From contig NC_077248.1 of the NCBI RefSeq assembly GCF_947179165.1, positions 53,367,732-53,431,731 of the forward strand: a stretch of 64,000 nucleotides of DNA, read 5' to 3'. Under the pieces are notes generated by a model. It worked only from the letters and a program-made list of their open reading frames with translations. It was not told where the DNA came from and ran no database searches. The position numbers and the translations under genes were made by a program. The stretch's first letter is position 1; each line of letters begins with the position of its first letter. This document shows, one piece after another, positions 11,509 to 23,895 of the stretch. The stretch is from Solanum dulcamara. Its lineage: Eukaryota; Streptophyta; Magnoliopsida; Solanales; Solanaceae.

Positions 11509-12235
11509 ATGACCCGCCTAGTGGGGTAGAGTCTACCTTGGCAAGTAGATTCCCCTTTCTTCCATTTTATGGGGAGACATCGGGATTCTATGTTATAGCT
11601 TGCATGGTCTTATTATCGGTTATGGTTATATCCCAGTTATGTATACTCTCTTATTTATGCATCTTTATGATTCTATTCATGTCTCTTAATACCTTGATCA
11701 ATCATGTTTTCTCATGACTTTACTTATCCATTTTCATACCATCTATGTTATTTGATCATCGTACCTTATGTTTTATATTGCATGGCATGCCCACATACTT
11801 AGTACATTCAAATATACTAATCATATTTTGTTGCCTACATTGTCTCATAATGTAGGGTTTGAGGATCATATCCCTTCCACACATGGCTAGTTGAGTTGCT
11901 ATCCTACAAAGATTGGTGAGTCCTCATCTATCGAGGGAGAGTTATGAGTTTGGTCTATTTTAAATACTTTTGTTATATTCAAGTTTAGGGTGAGATTGTA
12001 ACATGTTTTAGCCCCCACCCATCTTGAGTAGTAAAGGCATTATTGGACAAATGATGTAGAGTCTATGTAGTCGAGCTTACACTCTCATTTATGATTCATG
12101 TTTTGAGACTCTTTCCTATGTTATTTCCTCTTTACTTTACCTTATGTATGCTTATAATATGTCAAGAGGCTTGGTTGGATCCCTGTGGGATTTTAATCTT
12201 CGTGTCACATTTAGGGCCTAATCCGGGTCGTGATA

Positions 12236-13676
12236 GTGGATCCACTAAGCTACTAAAGAATCACGCCTCAACTAACATGTGATCCTTTTACCTATGGTGG
12301 CACATAGTTATGGGAGTAGGAGATTGATTCTAGAGACCCAACCTCTACTAAAAGGAGATCCTCCATCCCAAAGTCCTCTCGGTACTAGGTGATGCTCTCA
12401 ACAAAATATCACACATAAACATAAACATATCATAATATTAGAAAATGGTAAGAATCTAGTAATACCAAATTCATCATAACATACTTGAATCATAAGAATA
12501 GCTCCATTAACATATCATGATTCATAACATAAACAATATTATAAGAGATACTTATCTAAAGTATCCAAATCATTATAAGTTTTTCATAAAATTCATATAG
12601 ATACTTTATCTAGAAGCATCCTTTAGTCATAGTTCATAAAAATCAAAGTGCATGCATGACTTCGAATATGGCTCATAATCCTAAAATAGGTATAGGGCAT
12701 GGGTTCATGTGAAATTCACCAAAAATATATAATTAAGATCATTGAGATTTAATAAATACATAATTGAATGAACCCAATGCAAGATCATCAAAATCCTAGA
12801 AAAAATGAATTGATATACATGAAAAAGTATGGAGATCTTTGGGACTCCATGTATGGAAGGGGATCCATGGATGAAATTATATCTTACTGAAATTATTCCT
12901 AAAATCTTGAGAGGAGACTTGACTTCTTGGAACCCTAGCTTGGCTTGAAGAATAAGACTTAAGAGACAACTTTTGAGTTCCTTAGGAGAAATTCAGGAGA
13001 ATGGGAGAGAATGGGGGAAATTTGAAGGGGTTGGATAGATGTAGGTCATCCACAAATGTCAGAAACAACATAGCTTAGGTGTTAAAATAATGGAAAATGA
13101 CTAAAATATCCTAGATAAAAAATTTGTGAAGTAACCTACGGATGTGATCTATGGTCCATGGGACTTTTTACGAATCACCAAAAGGATTCGTAGAAACCAT
13201 GTCCAAAAATCAGATCTATAGGAACTGGACAATCACCCCCATGACCTAAGACATAGGTCATGGACTTATCTACGTATTGTAGGGACCACTCATCCTGCAC
13301 AACTTCAAAAACCCAAAAATCAACTTATCTAATTCTCACCCTAAAATCCATCCTATGACACTTAAGACTTTCTATGGTTCGTAAGACCTCTCGTGGAACA
13401 TAGCTCTAGCTACTCAAAATTTCCTTTTCCTACAGACTTTCCCACGATCCCTATCTATGGACCGTAGGACCATATATGATTTGTACACTCCACCTATAAT
13501 CTAACCCAACACTTAGTCAATTTTATCAACTTCAAGACCTTACCTACGAGACCATCCTATGGTTCATAAGTCTTTCTATGACCCATAGACTAGACCGTAG
13601 AATGCTATGTCAGTAACATTTTTGCAACTTTTCTTTTTCATTCTGAGTTTCCAATTTTCATGGTATTACAATATCA
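12236..13676 (-). repeat. 3' LTR of element B, incomplete
   Basis: On the minus strand the LTR starts tgatattgtaatacc at 13676, next to the polypurine tract ccaaggggtga (plus-strand tcaccccttgg at 13674-13684). It runs to gtggatccac at 12236-12245. The order of landmarks matches the B 5' LTR; the homologous point there is near 21558, so about 740 bp of the LTR end is absent. The part nearest the LTR start (13130-13620) is rich in short motifs such as tctatggaccgtagg and ctatgacccatagac. Confidence 0.8.
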
Positions 13677-13949
13677 CCCCTTGGGAACATTCGTCCTAGA
13701 ATGGGACCCAATATAACATGAATACATTAGGAAAATAGATCTGACAACCCAACATGAATGCAACAACACATTAAAATTCATAAACTAAGGATTAATCAAC
13801 CTTGAGCTAAAATATGACTTTAAAATTGATTTCACGAATATGCATGCATATGGAAACATCATAATAACTGTAAACCATGAGGAACTAGCACCTCAAGCTG
13901 AAACTGAATTGGAGGAAAAGAGATGAGGATAACAGGACATCATATTGGA

Positions 13950-15084
13950 CTCGGCCTCCTAAGTAGCACCCTCAACTAGTTGATTCCTCCAAGGAACTTT
14001 AACGGAAGTAAATTCTTTATTTCTCCACTTCCGGACTTAAAGGTCTGAATTCTAAAAAAGAACATCTTCGTATCATAGACTTTCTTTCACACCAACACTC
14101 TCCAATGGTACAATAGAAGTAGGATCACCAATACACTTTTTAGACAAGGAAACCTGAAATATTGGATGCACCGATGCCCATTCCAAAGGCAAATCCAACC
14201 CATAATCCACCTTATCGAAATGTCTCAAAATCTTACATGGGCCTACATAATGGGGACTAAGATTCCATTTCTTACCAAAATGCATCACATCTTTCATTGG
14301 TGGGATTTTCAAATAAACCCAATCATGAACTTTAAACTCAAGCTCTCTTCTTCTCACAACCGAATAGGATTCTTGTCGACTTTGGGCTGTCTTCAATATT
14401 TCTCTAATGATTCAAACTTTCTTCATAGATTCACAAACTAAATCGATCCTTACCAAGTTACTTCAGAAACCTTAAACCACCCAATACGAGATCTACATTT
14501 CCTGCCATAGAGAGCCTCAAATAGAGCTATTTGAATACTCAAATGGTAGCTATTATTATAGGAAAATTCAATTAATGGCAAATGGTCATTCTAATTATCC
14601 TTAAAGTAGATCACACAAGCTCTCAACATATCCTCCAAAGTCTAAATAGTCCACTCAGCCTGACCACCGGTTTGAGGGTGAAAAGTTATACTAAGCTTAA
14701 CTTGAGTACCAAGACCCTTTTTAAATGATATCTAAAATTAAAAAGTAAATTGAGTACCTCGATCAAAAATAATAGACAATGGAACACTGTGAAACTTAAC
14801 CAACTCTCAAACCTAAAGCCTATCATATTTCTCGACTAAATAAGAAGTCTTAACCTAAAAACAAATCGAGTCATGTTGCCTAAAGGCAAACTTATAATAA
14901 AGTCCATATTCAAATCTTGCCAATTCCAAGTAGGAATCTCTATGTCTTTAGATAAACCCCTCGATATTTGATGCTCAACCTTCACTTGTTGACAATTAGG
15001 TTACTTAGCAACAAACTCTACAATGTACTTCTTCATGCCATTCCACCAATAAACTTCCCTCAAATCATGATACATCTTGTTGGA
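13950..15084 (-). pseudogene. Integrase of element B (degenerate)
   Basis: The longest open piece, 14396-14073, has the gypsy integrase C-terminal signature: AQSRQESYSVVRRRELEFKV, HFGKKWNLSPHYVGP, HPIFQVSLSKKCIGDP and IVPLESV. Upstream, in other frames, are a core fragment resembling TDGQSERTIQTLEDML (HPQTGGQAEWTI then TLEDML, about 14695-14620) and the H2C2 zinc-finger cysteines (CPNCQQVKVEHQIS, about 15005-14965). The pieces are out of frame with each other, so no functional integrase is made. Only short purine-rich non-coding sequence separates it from the 3' LTR. Confidence 0.8.
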
Positions 15085-16268
15085 TCATAGTTGAATGGAG
15101 TATAGTGAACTATGAGCTTCAAAAAATATATTTTTCCTCAAACCATAAACATTGGGAACACATAAGAGACCTTGATAATGAAGCACACCATCTTTCCCTT
15201 GGGAGAAAGCTTCAATAAATTTTTTGGAAACCATTTTCTTCAATTCGACCAAAGTCTGATCGCTATCTTGTTTTGCCTTCAAATTTGATTTTGAGCCAAT
15301 TTGCACAATAACAACACCATCCTCAGAATCAACTAGGTGAACATCCAAATGACCTAATCTATGCAAATCACAAACCAACTCATTTTTATTATCCTCAATA
15401 TGGATAAAACTATTCATGATAAGTTACTAAGAGCATCGACAACCACATTTGCCTTTCCCAGATGATAGAGAATAATCATGTCATAATCCCTCAGCAACTC
15501 AAGCCATTTTTTGGTTGAAGATTTAAATCCTTTTGCTTATATACATATTGCAAAATTTGGTGATCGGTGAAAACATCAACATGAACGCCATAGAGATAGT
15601 GTCTCCAAACCTTCAAACCAAACATAATCGCCACCAACTCCAAGTCATGAGTCGGGTAGTTCTTCTCATGCACTTTAAGTTACCTAGAATCATAGGCTAT
15701 CACATTACCATTCTTCATCAACACACAACCAAGACGAATCCCTGAGGCATCACAATACACAACAAAAATATCAGACCTTTCAAGTAAAGTCAAAACTAGG
15801 CTAAAGTAAGTCTATCTTTCAACCTTTGGAAACTCTTCTCACATGTTTCGAACCATTGGAATTTCACAATCTTTTGAGTCAACATAGTAAAAGGTGAATA
15901 AATATAGGAAACTCCTTCCACAAACCATCTGTAGTAATTGGCTAAACCCAAGAAACTCTGAATATCTAAGGGAGAAAGAGGTCTAGGCTAATTCTTAACT
16001 TCCTTGGTCTTTTTAGGATCAACTTGAATACCATCACTAGATACAATATGGCCAAGGAACTCCACCGATCTCAACAAAAAACTCACACTTACTAAACTTA
16101 GCAAATAGTTGATGATTCTTGAGAACTTGTAAGACAATCCTTAGATGATCATGCTCATTCTCACTCCAAGAGTACATCTAAATATCATCAATGAACACAA
16201 TAACGAACATATCAAAAAACTTCTTGAACTCCCTGTTTATCAAATCCATAAAAGTTGCTGGAGTATTT
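15085..16268 (-). pseudogene. RNase H and 3' part of RT of element B
   Basis: RNase H removes the RNA strand during reverse transcription. The open piece 15673-15491 contains HEKNYPTHDLELVAIMFGLK and then WRHYLYGVHVDVFTDH, a standard gypsy RNase H block. The track to 15420 reads as YHLGKANVVVDALS. The piece 15417-15085 is the RNase H/integrase linker (LVDSEDGVVIVQ, GVLHYQGLLCVPNV). Between 15780 and 16268 the RT palm remains readable in broken frames, including VFIDDI near 16190, so the catalytic Asp pair is retained there. The RT is cut at 16268 by a solo LTR and resumes at 18431. Confidence 0.82.
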
Positions 16269-18430
16269 ATTAGTGTCATGACCCAAGCTAGGCCCTAGGC
16301 ATTATACGATGATTAGAATCACGAAAGAATTCAACCAAACCTCTTAGCTTACATAACATGACAATTTCAAATATGAAATAGAAGATAACTTCAAATGTAG
16401 AAAAGTCTCAATATAATAAATCTCAAAAATAAAATAGATCAAATATAAAAGCCAAATGACTTAAATAGACTCTTATAGTCTAGACATGCCTTTGCTAACT
16501 TTAGACGGAGCATTAGACAAGGTCCTAGCTCAACAAAACATAATAAAAGAACATAAGTACAAAAATAAGGGAATAACATGACGAGTTCGCCCTTGAATTA
16601 TTAGAACTCATCAAAAGCTAACTCTGAGTAGATCACCAACTAGCCACGTATGGGAGGATGGGAGCCAGATCCAACATTATGAGATAATGCAGGCAACTAT
16701 AGGTATTAGTACTTGAAATATACTATGTATGGAGATTATGAAATGCATATCGTAAATCAGGATAATGTAATTACCAAGATAAACAAAGTTAAAAACCTTC
16801 AAAAAATCATGGGAACCATAATACATGATCAATCAAAACTTGTAAGAAAATCATAATCTAAACATAACATAGTAAGAATCATAAGTCATTGGGAGAGATA
16901 CCATTAACCAACATAAACCATGTGAGCTATAACATGGAGTCCATTGTTTTCCTCGCTCACCAAAAAGAGAGGGTCCATATTTTCTAATGTAAGAACCATA
17001 ACATCACCTAAGTGATACCACTAAGCTACTAAGGAATCAAGCCTCATCTATCGATGACCCTTTCTAGGAATCAAGCCTATACTAATTGGTGATCCTTCTT
17101 TCTACAATGGCACATAGTTATGAGATAATAAGATTTCTACTTATGATCTCATGCTTCTACTAATGGGTGAGCCTCTATCCCAAGGTCTACTCGGTGCTAG
17201 GTCAAATCTCAATAGAATATCATACGTATTATACCATAAGCTTTGACGATGGTAAGAATATAGTAATACCAAGTTCATCATAAATACTTGAAAATCTTAT
17301 GAATAGCTCCTTCAACATACAATAACATCATAACATATTTATAATGATACTTATCAAAAGAATCACAATCACGATAAGCTTTTAATAAAATTCATATTGA
17401 TATTTCATCTAGAAGCATCATTAAAATCATGGTTCATAAATTCATGATACATTCATAGTCATAAAATACTCATAATGCATGAGTTCATGTAAAAATCCTT
17501 GAAAACATGTAATTAAGATGAATTCATTCATAATAAGATCATTGGGAATGAATAAAATTATAATTGAATGAACCCAATGCTAAATCATCAAAATCCTAGA
17601 ATAATTAAATTAAATTTGATAGAAAAAGGGAGAGATCCTTGGGACTCCATGGATGGAAAGGATCCATAGATGAAATTTCCACATACCTCTATGATCCTTA
17701 GCTATGAAATGGAGAAGGGTACTTGAGTTGTTAAAACTCTAGCTTGAAAGAGAAGAAAACCTTGAGAGAGAAATACTTGTAAGCCTTAGAGAATTTTAGG
17801 TAAACGGGAGGGAGTGGGAAAAATTTAGAGAGTTTGAGTATTTATAGTTTGTGGGAAAAAGACTAAAATGACCTGGTATTGGAATTAAAAGAGTGGGCAA
17901 AGACTAAATACCCCTTGAAAAATAAATGATGAAACACTCTTCATGGACACCCTACTCGAGCCGTGCAAACCTTCACGGTTCGTGAAGGTGTTCATAGACT
18001 AGATGGGAAATTTAATTCCTAAAGGTGAACTTTTACGGAACCATAAACGGGTGATATGAAACTCTACGGATCATTAAAATAGCTCATGAAAGGCCTGATC
18101 CCTTGGTCTCGTGGAGGTTTATTTCTACGGACAGATCCATGGTCTGTAGAACTCTTTATAGGCTGTATAGGGGCTCATGAACCACAACTTTACATAATCC
18201 TAAAGATTTCCTTATACAAACCTCCCTACGGTCTATAAATTTTATTATAGACCATACAATGGTTCGTTAGAGTTGACCCCCTAGTTCCCTTCTCCGGTAA
18301 CCCTACGTTTGGTTTTCATGGACTGTGGACCTTTATACGGTCCATGAAGGACCTCATAATAGATCAACCACTGAATGTTTTGGTAACTTCTCCTTTCCTA
18401 GACTTTCAAATGTTTAGGTCTTACTATTAG
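16269..18430 (-). mobile_element. Solo LTR (16274-18425) with 5-bp target duplication, inside element B RT
   Basis: The 5-bp sequence attag occurs at 16269-16273 and 18426-18430, and between them lies one 2152-bp LTR with no internal domain. Its minus-strand ends are agtaagacc (near the family's tgtaagacc start) and ggtcatgaca. Removing it and one attag joins the RT frame FEFLVISLELI to NTPATFM, the usual gypsy order FEFLVM...TNAPATFM. It contains the reverse complement of the conserved block (about 16665-16735) and of TTAGCACCGA (about 17190, as ctcggtgctag). Solo LTRs arise by recombination between the two LTRs of one element. Confidence 0.9.
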
Positions 18431-18780
18431 TTCAAGAGAAATAACCAAAAATTCAAAGTGACTTTACCAAGTAATAAAAGACATCTTCAAAATGTCACAT
18501 TCTCTCACTCTAAGTTGATAATAACCCGATCGAATATCAATCTTTGAAAAGTACCTAGCACCTTCAGGTTGATTGTAGAAGTCATCAATCCTTGGGATGG
18601 GATACTTATTCTTGATTGTGACCTTGCTCAACTGTCGATAATCAATACACATGCAAAGTGAATCATCTTTCTTTCGAACAAAGAGAACTGAAGCACCCCA
18701 TGAAGATATACTCAACCTAAAGAATCCCTTATCCAACAAGACCTTTTAACTGATCCTTCAATTCCTTAAGTTTTGTCGAA
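18431..18780 (-). pseudogene. 5' part of RT of element B
   Basis: Open piece 18739-18464 carries [40 protein letters not shown] and [19 protein letters not shown] with [15 protein letters not shown]. This is the fingers and palm start of a Ty3/gypsy reverse transcriptase, including the first catalytic Asp in [12 protein letters not shown] follows FITW, where Tyr is usual in this family, and the frame then continues SHFEFLV to the solo-LTR target. A frameshift separates the open piece from upstream protease sequence. Confidence 0.88.
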
Positions 18781-19440
18781 GCCATTCTATAAGGAGGAAT
18801 ATAAATAGGCTGGGTATCTTAGAGAAGATCAATACCAAAGTTTATTTTCCTTATAGGAGAAATACTAGGAAGATCATTTGGAAACACTTCCACAAACTCA
18901 TTCACAACATGAATTGACTCAAGTGTAGGGGCTTTAAAATACGTATTCCTAACATGTACTAGATGATAGATGTAATCTTTTGAAATCGTTTTCCAAGTTT
19001 TAAGGAACGAGATAAAATGACCCTTAACTATGGAATTATTAACGTTCGACTCTATGATAGGTTCGTTTGAAAACATACACATGACCACTCGGGTTCTATA
19101 GTTAATAGAAGTATCCCTGAAGCTAATCCATATCAAGAATAACATCAAAGTCAGTCATATCAAGCTATACAAGATCAGATAATGTGAGTTTATGAAACAC
19201 TAAGACCGAGCGATTCCTATAGACCCATTTAGCTAAAACTAAATCACCAACGTGAGAATAGACTGAGAATGGCTCTAATAATAGTTTGGAATGACATCAA
19301 ATTTCATAGCAAGATAAGGAGTCACAAAAGAAATATTTTCTTTTGGATCTAAAAAAGCGCAAAAATCAAACAAAAAGACTCTTAACATGCTAGTGACCAC
19401 ATGTGGAGCATCCTCCAAATATTATATAGTTTGAAGAGAA
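18781..19440 (-). pseudogene. Aspartic protease and RT linker of element B
   Basis: The piece 19148-18819 ends in the linker typical before gypsy [22 protein letters not shown] then KINFGIDLL. Upstream frames to about 19400 resemble the retropepsin region of this lineage, for example a run around 19130-19160 like [13 protein letters not shown] could not find an intact DTG/DSG active-site triplet in one frame. The region is interrupted by several stops. Confidence 0.65.
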
Positions 19441-20700
19441 TAAAATATGTTTTAGCGTAAACCACCATCAGAACCTGATGAAGTAGCTTGCTGAGCCCAG
19501 TAACCCAAAGAAGTAGTCTAATTCTTCTAACATACCTCTCTACCATTTCTAGAAAGTGAAAGGCAATCCCTCATCTTTTGTCCAATCTTACCATATCCAA
19601 AGCAACCATCTGTATAAGCTAAGCATCACCCCAAATGACTTTAGCCGCACTTTTGGTAAGTGAGAAAAGTCCAACCACTCAGAATACTCCCTGAGCCTTA
19701 GGATTAGACACCTTATCTTTGGTGAACCTTTCACCAAAGTACTAGAAGAATACTGACCGAAGAACCTTTTTCAAAATTGAGAACCACCTTGATTATCAGA
19801 TCTCAAATGTGAAAGGTCATCACTATCAGTCCTTGCCCTCTTGGACTCTCTATCTTTCTCCTTAAGCTTTTTCTCTTCAATTTATTTGTCATGAGTCATC
19901 AACCTCAATATATCCATCTCTTAATCAACATAGCGGTCCTTCATTCTTTAACAACTATTTCTAAAACACCGAAGACAAAATTGCTCATACGAGCCCTAGA
20001 AACTACCACCAAAGCTAGAGCATACTTGCACAACTCTGTGAACTTCTATGCATACTCCTTCACACTCATGTTTTCTTATCTGAAATATATGAACTCTTGC
20101 ACTTTTTCCTCTCTTAACTCAACGGGAAAGAAGCAGTATAGAAAAGCATCTTTGAACTTATCCCAATCTAAGGGACCCTCATCTATAGCTCACTCCTCCT
20201 TCCATTGGTTGAACCAAACTTGAGTCACTCCCTTCAATTGATAAGCGATAAAATCCTCCTTCTCCATTAGAGTTACACCAATGATATCAACAATCTTTTG
20301 AATACCCTCAATGAACTCTTGTGGATCTTCGTCCACCTTCAAATGATGAAATTCCATATGATTCATTCTTGTGAAATCACAAACTCTTATAGCCAATGTA
20401 CCCAAATTTGGGTTCATGGGAGCTACCACCTCTCGATGTCTTGTGCCACCATAACTTAGGAAATTACTTAAAAAGAAGCCCTAAATTCAACATGAGAGAC
20501 TTTCTTAGTCAATGGAACAACCGAAGCTTAAAGTTCTTGGAGCTCCTTATCTTCATTCATATTGAAGTTCCTTTTCAAGTAAGCTATTCTCAGAGACATG
20601 GTTCTATAACACAAAGAACAAGAGTTAGAAGAAAAACTTATAGAGTTAAACTCCATCACAAGACTTAAGAGTGATGAATGAAGTGAAGTTTCTTAAATTC
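19441..20700 (-). pseudogene. Gag of element B (degenerate)
   Basis: Gag forms the particle that packages element RNA. The clearest part is 20429-20190, MNPNLGTLAIRVCDFTRMN then EFHHLKVDEDPQEFIEGIQK and AYQLKGVTQVWFNQWK, the retrotransposon-gag capsid domain of Ty3/gypsy elements. Toward the 3' end, weak matches to a CCHC knuckle lie near 19560-19620 and the PD/DS-rich linker near 19450-19520. The plus-strand frames at 19891-20223 and 20396-20668 are shadows of this gag. Stops occur throughout. Confidence 0.78.
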
Positions 20701-20800
20701 CTCATAACCTTTTATTTATAAATATGGCACGCTTCATACCCATGAACAAGACTCTACACGATGTGGCTTTGTCACACACCCTAGGACAGTTGAAATTTTT

Positions 20801-20812
20801 GCTCGGATATAA
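20801..20812 (-). other. Primer binding site of element B (mutated)
   Basis: Minus-strand ttatatccgagc corresponds to tggtatcagagc, the complement of plant initiator Met-tRNA 3' end, with mismatches. It lies four bases inside the 5' LTR end, as in element F where the site is intact. Confidence 0.6.
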
Positions 20813-20816
20813 ATTT

Positions 20817-23001
20817 TATCATAACTCAAGCTAGACCTTAGACATGATACTATAATTTGAAACTCAAAGGACCCTAATCATACCTCTTAGCATAAAATAG
20901 CATGACTTAGGAATATCATAGTAATATCATAAGAATGAAATACAGAATATCAGTCTTAAAAAAATTATCATAGCAATCTCAATCTAATTAAAATATGAGA
21001 ATGACACTTGTAAAGTGGAAATAGACCATACTAATCTGATATAGCCTCTAAGGACATAAATGGAATGTAGGATAAGCCCTAGCTCACAAAAAAACTAAGA
21101 GAAATACTATCTAAATGTAAGTATCATAGAAACATCCTTAAAGCATGAGGACTCACCAAATTGTAAAGTAATGTAGAATTGACCTTCTAGCCACGTGCAG
21201 GAGGAGGAACGTCAGAACCTATATCATAAAAAGAATATGGGCACAAGAAGTATGCATCAGTTCTATAGGATGTACTGAGTATGGAGAATATGTAATGCAT
21301 GCCATAAATAAGAATAGTGCAATGACCAAGCTAAATCATGATAAAAGCTTTTAAAACAATGTTCGAAATGTGAAACATGGTCAATGCAAAGATCATAAGT
21401 AAATTATAATGAATAACATAACATAGTGAGAATCATGAGTCAAAGTGAGAGATGTCGTTAATCGACATAAACAATGTGAGCCATAACATGGAGTCCAGTA
21501 TCTTCCCTATACCGAAAAGAGGTTGTTCTACTTGCCAAGGTAATAACCATAAACATCTCCTAAGTGGATCCACTAATATACTAAAAACTTAAGCCTCAAT
21601 TAATAGGTGATCTTTTTTCCTACTGTTGCACGTAGTTATGGGACTAGGGGATTGCTTCTAGAGACCCAACGTCTACTAATTGGAGAGACTCCATCTCATA
21701 ATCCATTTGGTTCTAGGTGATGCTCTAAATAGAATTTATACATAAATATGAATATATCATAATCTTAGGAAATAGTAAGAATCTATACTTGACTGATAAG
21801 AATAGCTCATTTAACATATCATGATTCATAGTTTAATCAATTCATGAGAGATACTTATATAAAGTATCTTAATTATGATAAGTTTTTCATAAAATTCATA
21901 ATGATACTTCATCTAGAAGCATCCTTAAATCATAGTTCATAAAAATCATAGAGCATGCATAACTTTGAACACAAATCGTAATCATAAAGTAGGTAAAGAG
22001 CATGGGTTCATGTAAAATTCATCAAAATATGTAATTAAGATCAATTATGCATATATAATATCATTGATATTAAATAAAAGCATAATTGAATGAACTCAAT
22101 GCAATATCATCAAAGCCCTAAACAAATAAGATTGATATTTATGAAAAAATAGGGAGATCTTTGAGACTCCATGACTGGAAGAGGATCCATGGATGAAATG
22201 CTCATATACCTTATTGAAATGAGGCCTAAAGACTTGAAAGGAGACTTGCCTTATTGGAACCCTAGATTGGCTTGAGGAATAAGACTTAAGAGAGAACCTT
22301 TGAATTCCTTAGGAGAAATTTAGGAGAATGGTAGAGAATGGGAGAAATTTGAAGGGTTTGGATGGATATAAGTCATCCACAATATTTCATAAGAATATAA
22401 TTTATGTGTTAAAATAGTGGAAAATAACCAAAATATTCCTGTCTTCAAAACTGCTGAAGTGACCTACAGATAGGACCTAGGTCCGCGGGACTTCTTACAA
22501 ATCGTCAAAAGGGTCCATAGAAACTATGTCTAAGAATCATAGTTACTGGAATTTGCCAATTAGCCCTACGACCCAAGTTTATAGGCCATAGACTCACATA
22601 TGAGTCTTAGGGAACACTCGTCCTATACAACTTCAAAAACCCAAAAAATCAAAATTTCTGGTTCTAACCTTAAAAACCATCCTATAACCCATAAGACTTA
22701 CTGTCTATAGGACCTCTCATAAAACATAACTCTAGCTACTGGAAATTGTCTTTCCTCAGGACCTTTCCAAGAGACCTATCTACGGAGCGTAGGACCTTAT
22801 ACGATCTGTAGACTCCACTCATAATCTAATCCAACACTTAAACAATTTTTCCAACTTCAATATCTTACCTACAAGACCATCCCACAGTCCATAAGTTATC
22901 ATATGACTCATAGAATGGTACGTAGAAAGTTGCACTAGTAATATTTCTACAACTTTTCTTTCCCATTCTGTCTTTTCAACTTCCAAGATATTAAAATTTG
23001 A
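20817..23001 (-). repeat. 5' LTR of element B
   Basis: A 2185-bp minus-strand LTR ending at 20817 (gttatgata) and starting near 23001. Its start aligns with the B 3' LTR start (plus-strand ccaagatattaaaatttga against catggtattacaatatca). Landmarks follow the same order as the 3' LTR: gtggatccac near 21560, ggttctaggtgatgctc near 21710, and a motif-rich segment at about 22450-22930. The 5 bases to its right, attac, are the predicted target duplication of B. Confidence 0.8.
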
Positions 23002-23895
23002 ATTACTAGATTCTTACCATTTCAAAGACTATGAATATGATTATGATTATGCATAAATTCTTTTGGAATTTTACTTTGAACCAAGTTGGACTAGTGCCGA
23101 TTACTCAGGTCCCAGAAGTACATGCCCTTTTAGGATGTCCCAATTGGATAATTAGCTAGTAGATCCACCTAATCTTATAATGATGGTCCTTACCTTGGAA
23201 AATAGGACACTCTCTTTGTTGTTTGGGAGGAGAACACTGAACTCCATCGTATATCTCATATTATTTATGTCAGTAACGGTATCTTCCACAAAAGATGTTG
23301 ATTTCCTCTTATGTTATCTCATATTATTTATGTCAGATTATTTATGTCAGATTTACCATTTTCATGTCATGTTTACTTGATCATTGCAATATCATATTTT
23401 CAGACTTATCATACTATCGTATATTCTCCATACTTAGTAAATTTTGAACACTGACCTCATATATTTTTGTTCCTATATTATTTTATAATATAAATTTGTG
23501 TACTTCTCATCCAGCCTATGGTTAGCATAGATTTTGATCAGCTTTGCCCAGATTATGTTAGTCTTCATGATTTGGGGACATAATCGCCTTTATGCTTTTA
23601 TGTCATTTTAGACTTCACCTTCAGTTTTCAGATTTTTTCTAGTGAACTGGGGCTTGTCATAGTCACACTTATGTAGTAGAAGCTTGTTGTCAGATATTAG
23701 TATTTCTACATTATGTCATTGTTCTCAGATTTTTACTTATATTTTTAAATAATATTTTGAGACTTATATTCCACCTTCATGATTGCCTTGATTACATTGT
23801 TATCTTAGTGTCATATTATGCCATGTGATTTATTTAGGGTCTTAGGGGATTCTATTCACCATGTCACATCTAGGAGATAGTCTTGGGTTGTGACA
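23002..23895 (+). repeat. LTR fragment C (plus strand, 3' part)
   Basis: The sequence resumes in the middle of an LTR of the same broad family but opposite orientation: ttactagattcttaccatttc matches the reverse complement of the B LTR near 12445-12470. It ends with ggttgtgaca at 23895. The 5' half is missing and probably lies left of element B, so B inserted into this LTR. A local repeat, ctcatattatttatgtcag, occurs twice at about 23250-23345. Confidence 0.7.

Larger units (their letters stand above)
1..12235 (+). mobile_element. Element A: 3' part of a Ty3/gypsy LTR retrotransposon
   Basis: The window opens inside the integrase of a plus-strand Ty3/gypsy element. Its integrase C-terminus, chromodomain remnant, polypurine tract and 3' LTR are visible; gag, protease, RT and the 5' LTR must lie left of the window. 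The 3' LTR is interrupted by a complete LINE (2222-11492). Without the LINE the LTR is 2088 bp, close to solo LTR K (2078 bp) elsewhere in the window. The right end, ggtcgtgata at 12226-12235, abuts the interrupted LTR of minus-strand element B exactly at a gtggatccac site, which suggests A inserted into B's LTR. Confidence 0.85.
861..12235 (+). repeat. 3' LTR of element A, split by the LINE at 2222-11492
   Basis: The LTR begins tgcaagaaccc at 861 and ends gggtcgtgata at 12235. The first part is 861-2221 and the second resumes after the duplicated target at 11509. Its 5' 400 bp carries many short copies of a gactcgtag/ctacgagtc-like motif in both orientations (about 910-1270). Farther in are a TTAGCACCGA motif (2089-2098), a TATA-like tatataaag (2134-2142) and a conserved block around acttagtacattc and cctacattgtctcataatgtaggg (about 11798-11862). 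These last blocks recur in LTRs I and O and, as diverged or minus-strand copies, in B, F and K. Confidence 0.85.
12236..23001 (-). mobile_element. Element B: minus-strand Ty3/gypsy retrotransposon with solo-LTR insertion
   Basis: Order on the minus strand: 5' LTR (23001-20817), primer site, gag, protease, RT (split by a solo LTR at 16274-18425), RNase H, integrase, polypurine tract, and a 3' LTR that stops at 12236. The order PR-RT-RH-INT defines Ty3/gypsy. Stops and frameshifts lie throughout. The 3' LTR lacks about 740 bp compared with the 5' LTR. Because element A begins exactly at the break, the missing part probably lies left of the window. Confidence 0.85.

Noticed and set aside
19891..20223. 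110-codon plus-strand frame
   Set aside because: Antisense shadow of element B gag, whose capsid motifs are on the minus strand.
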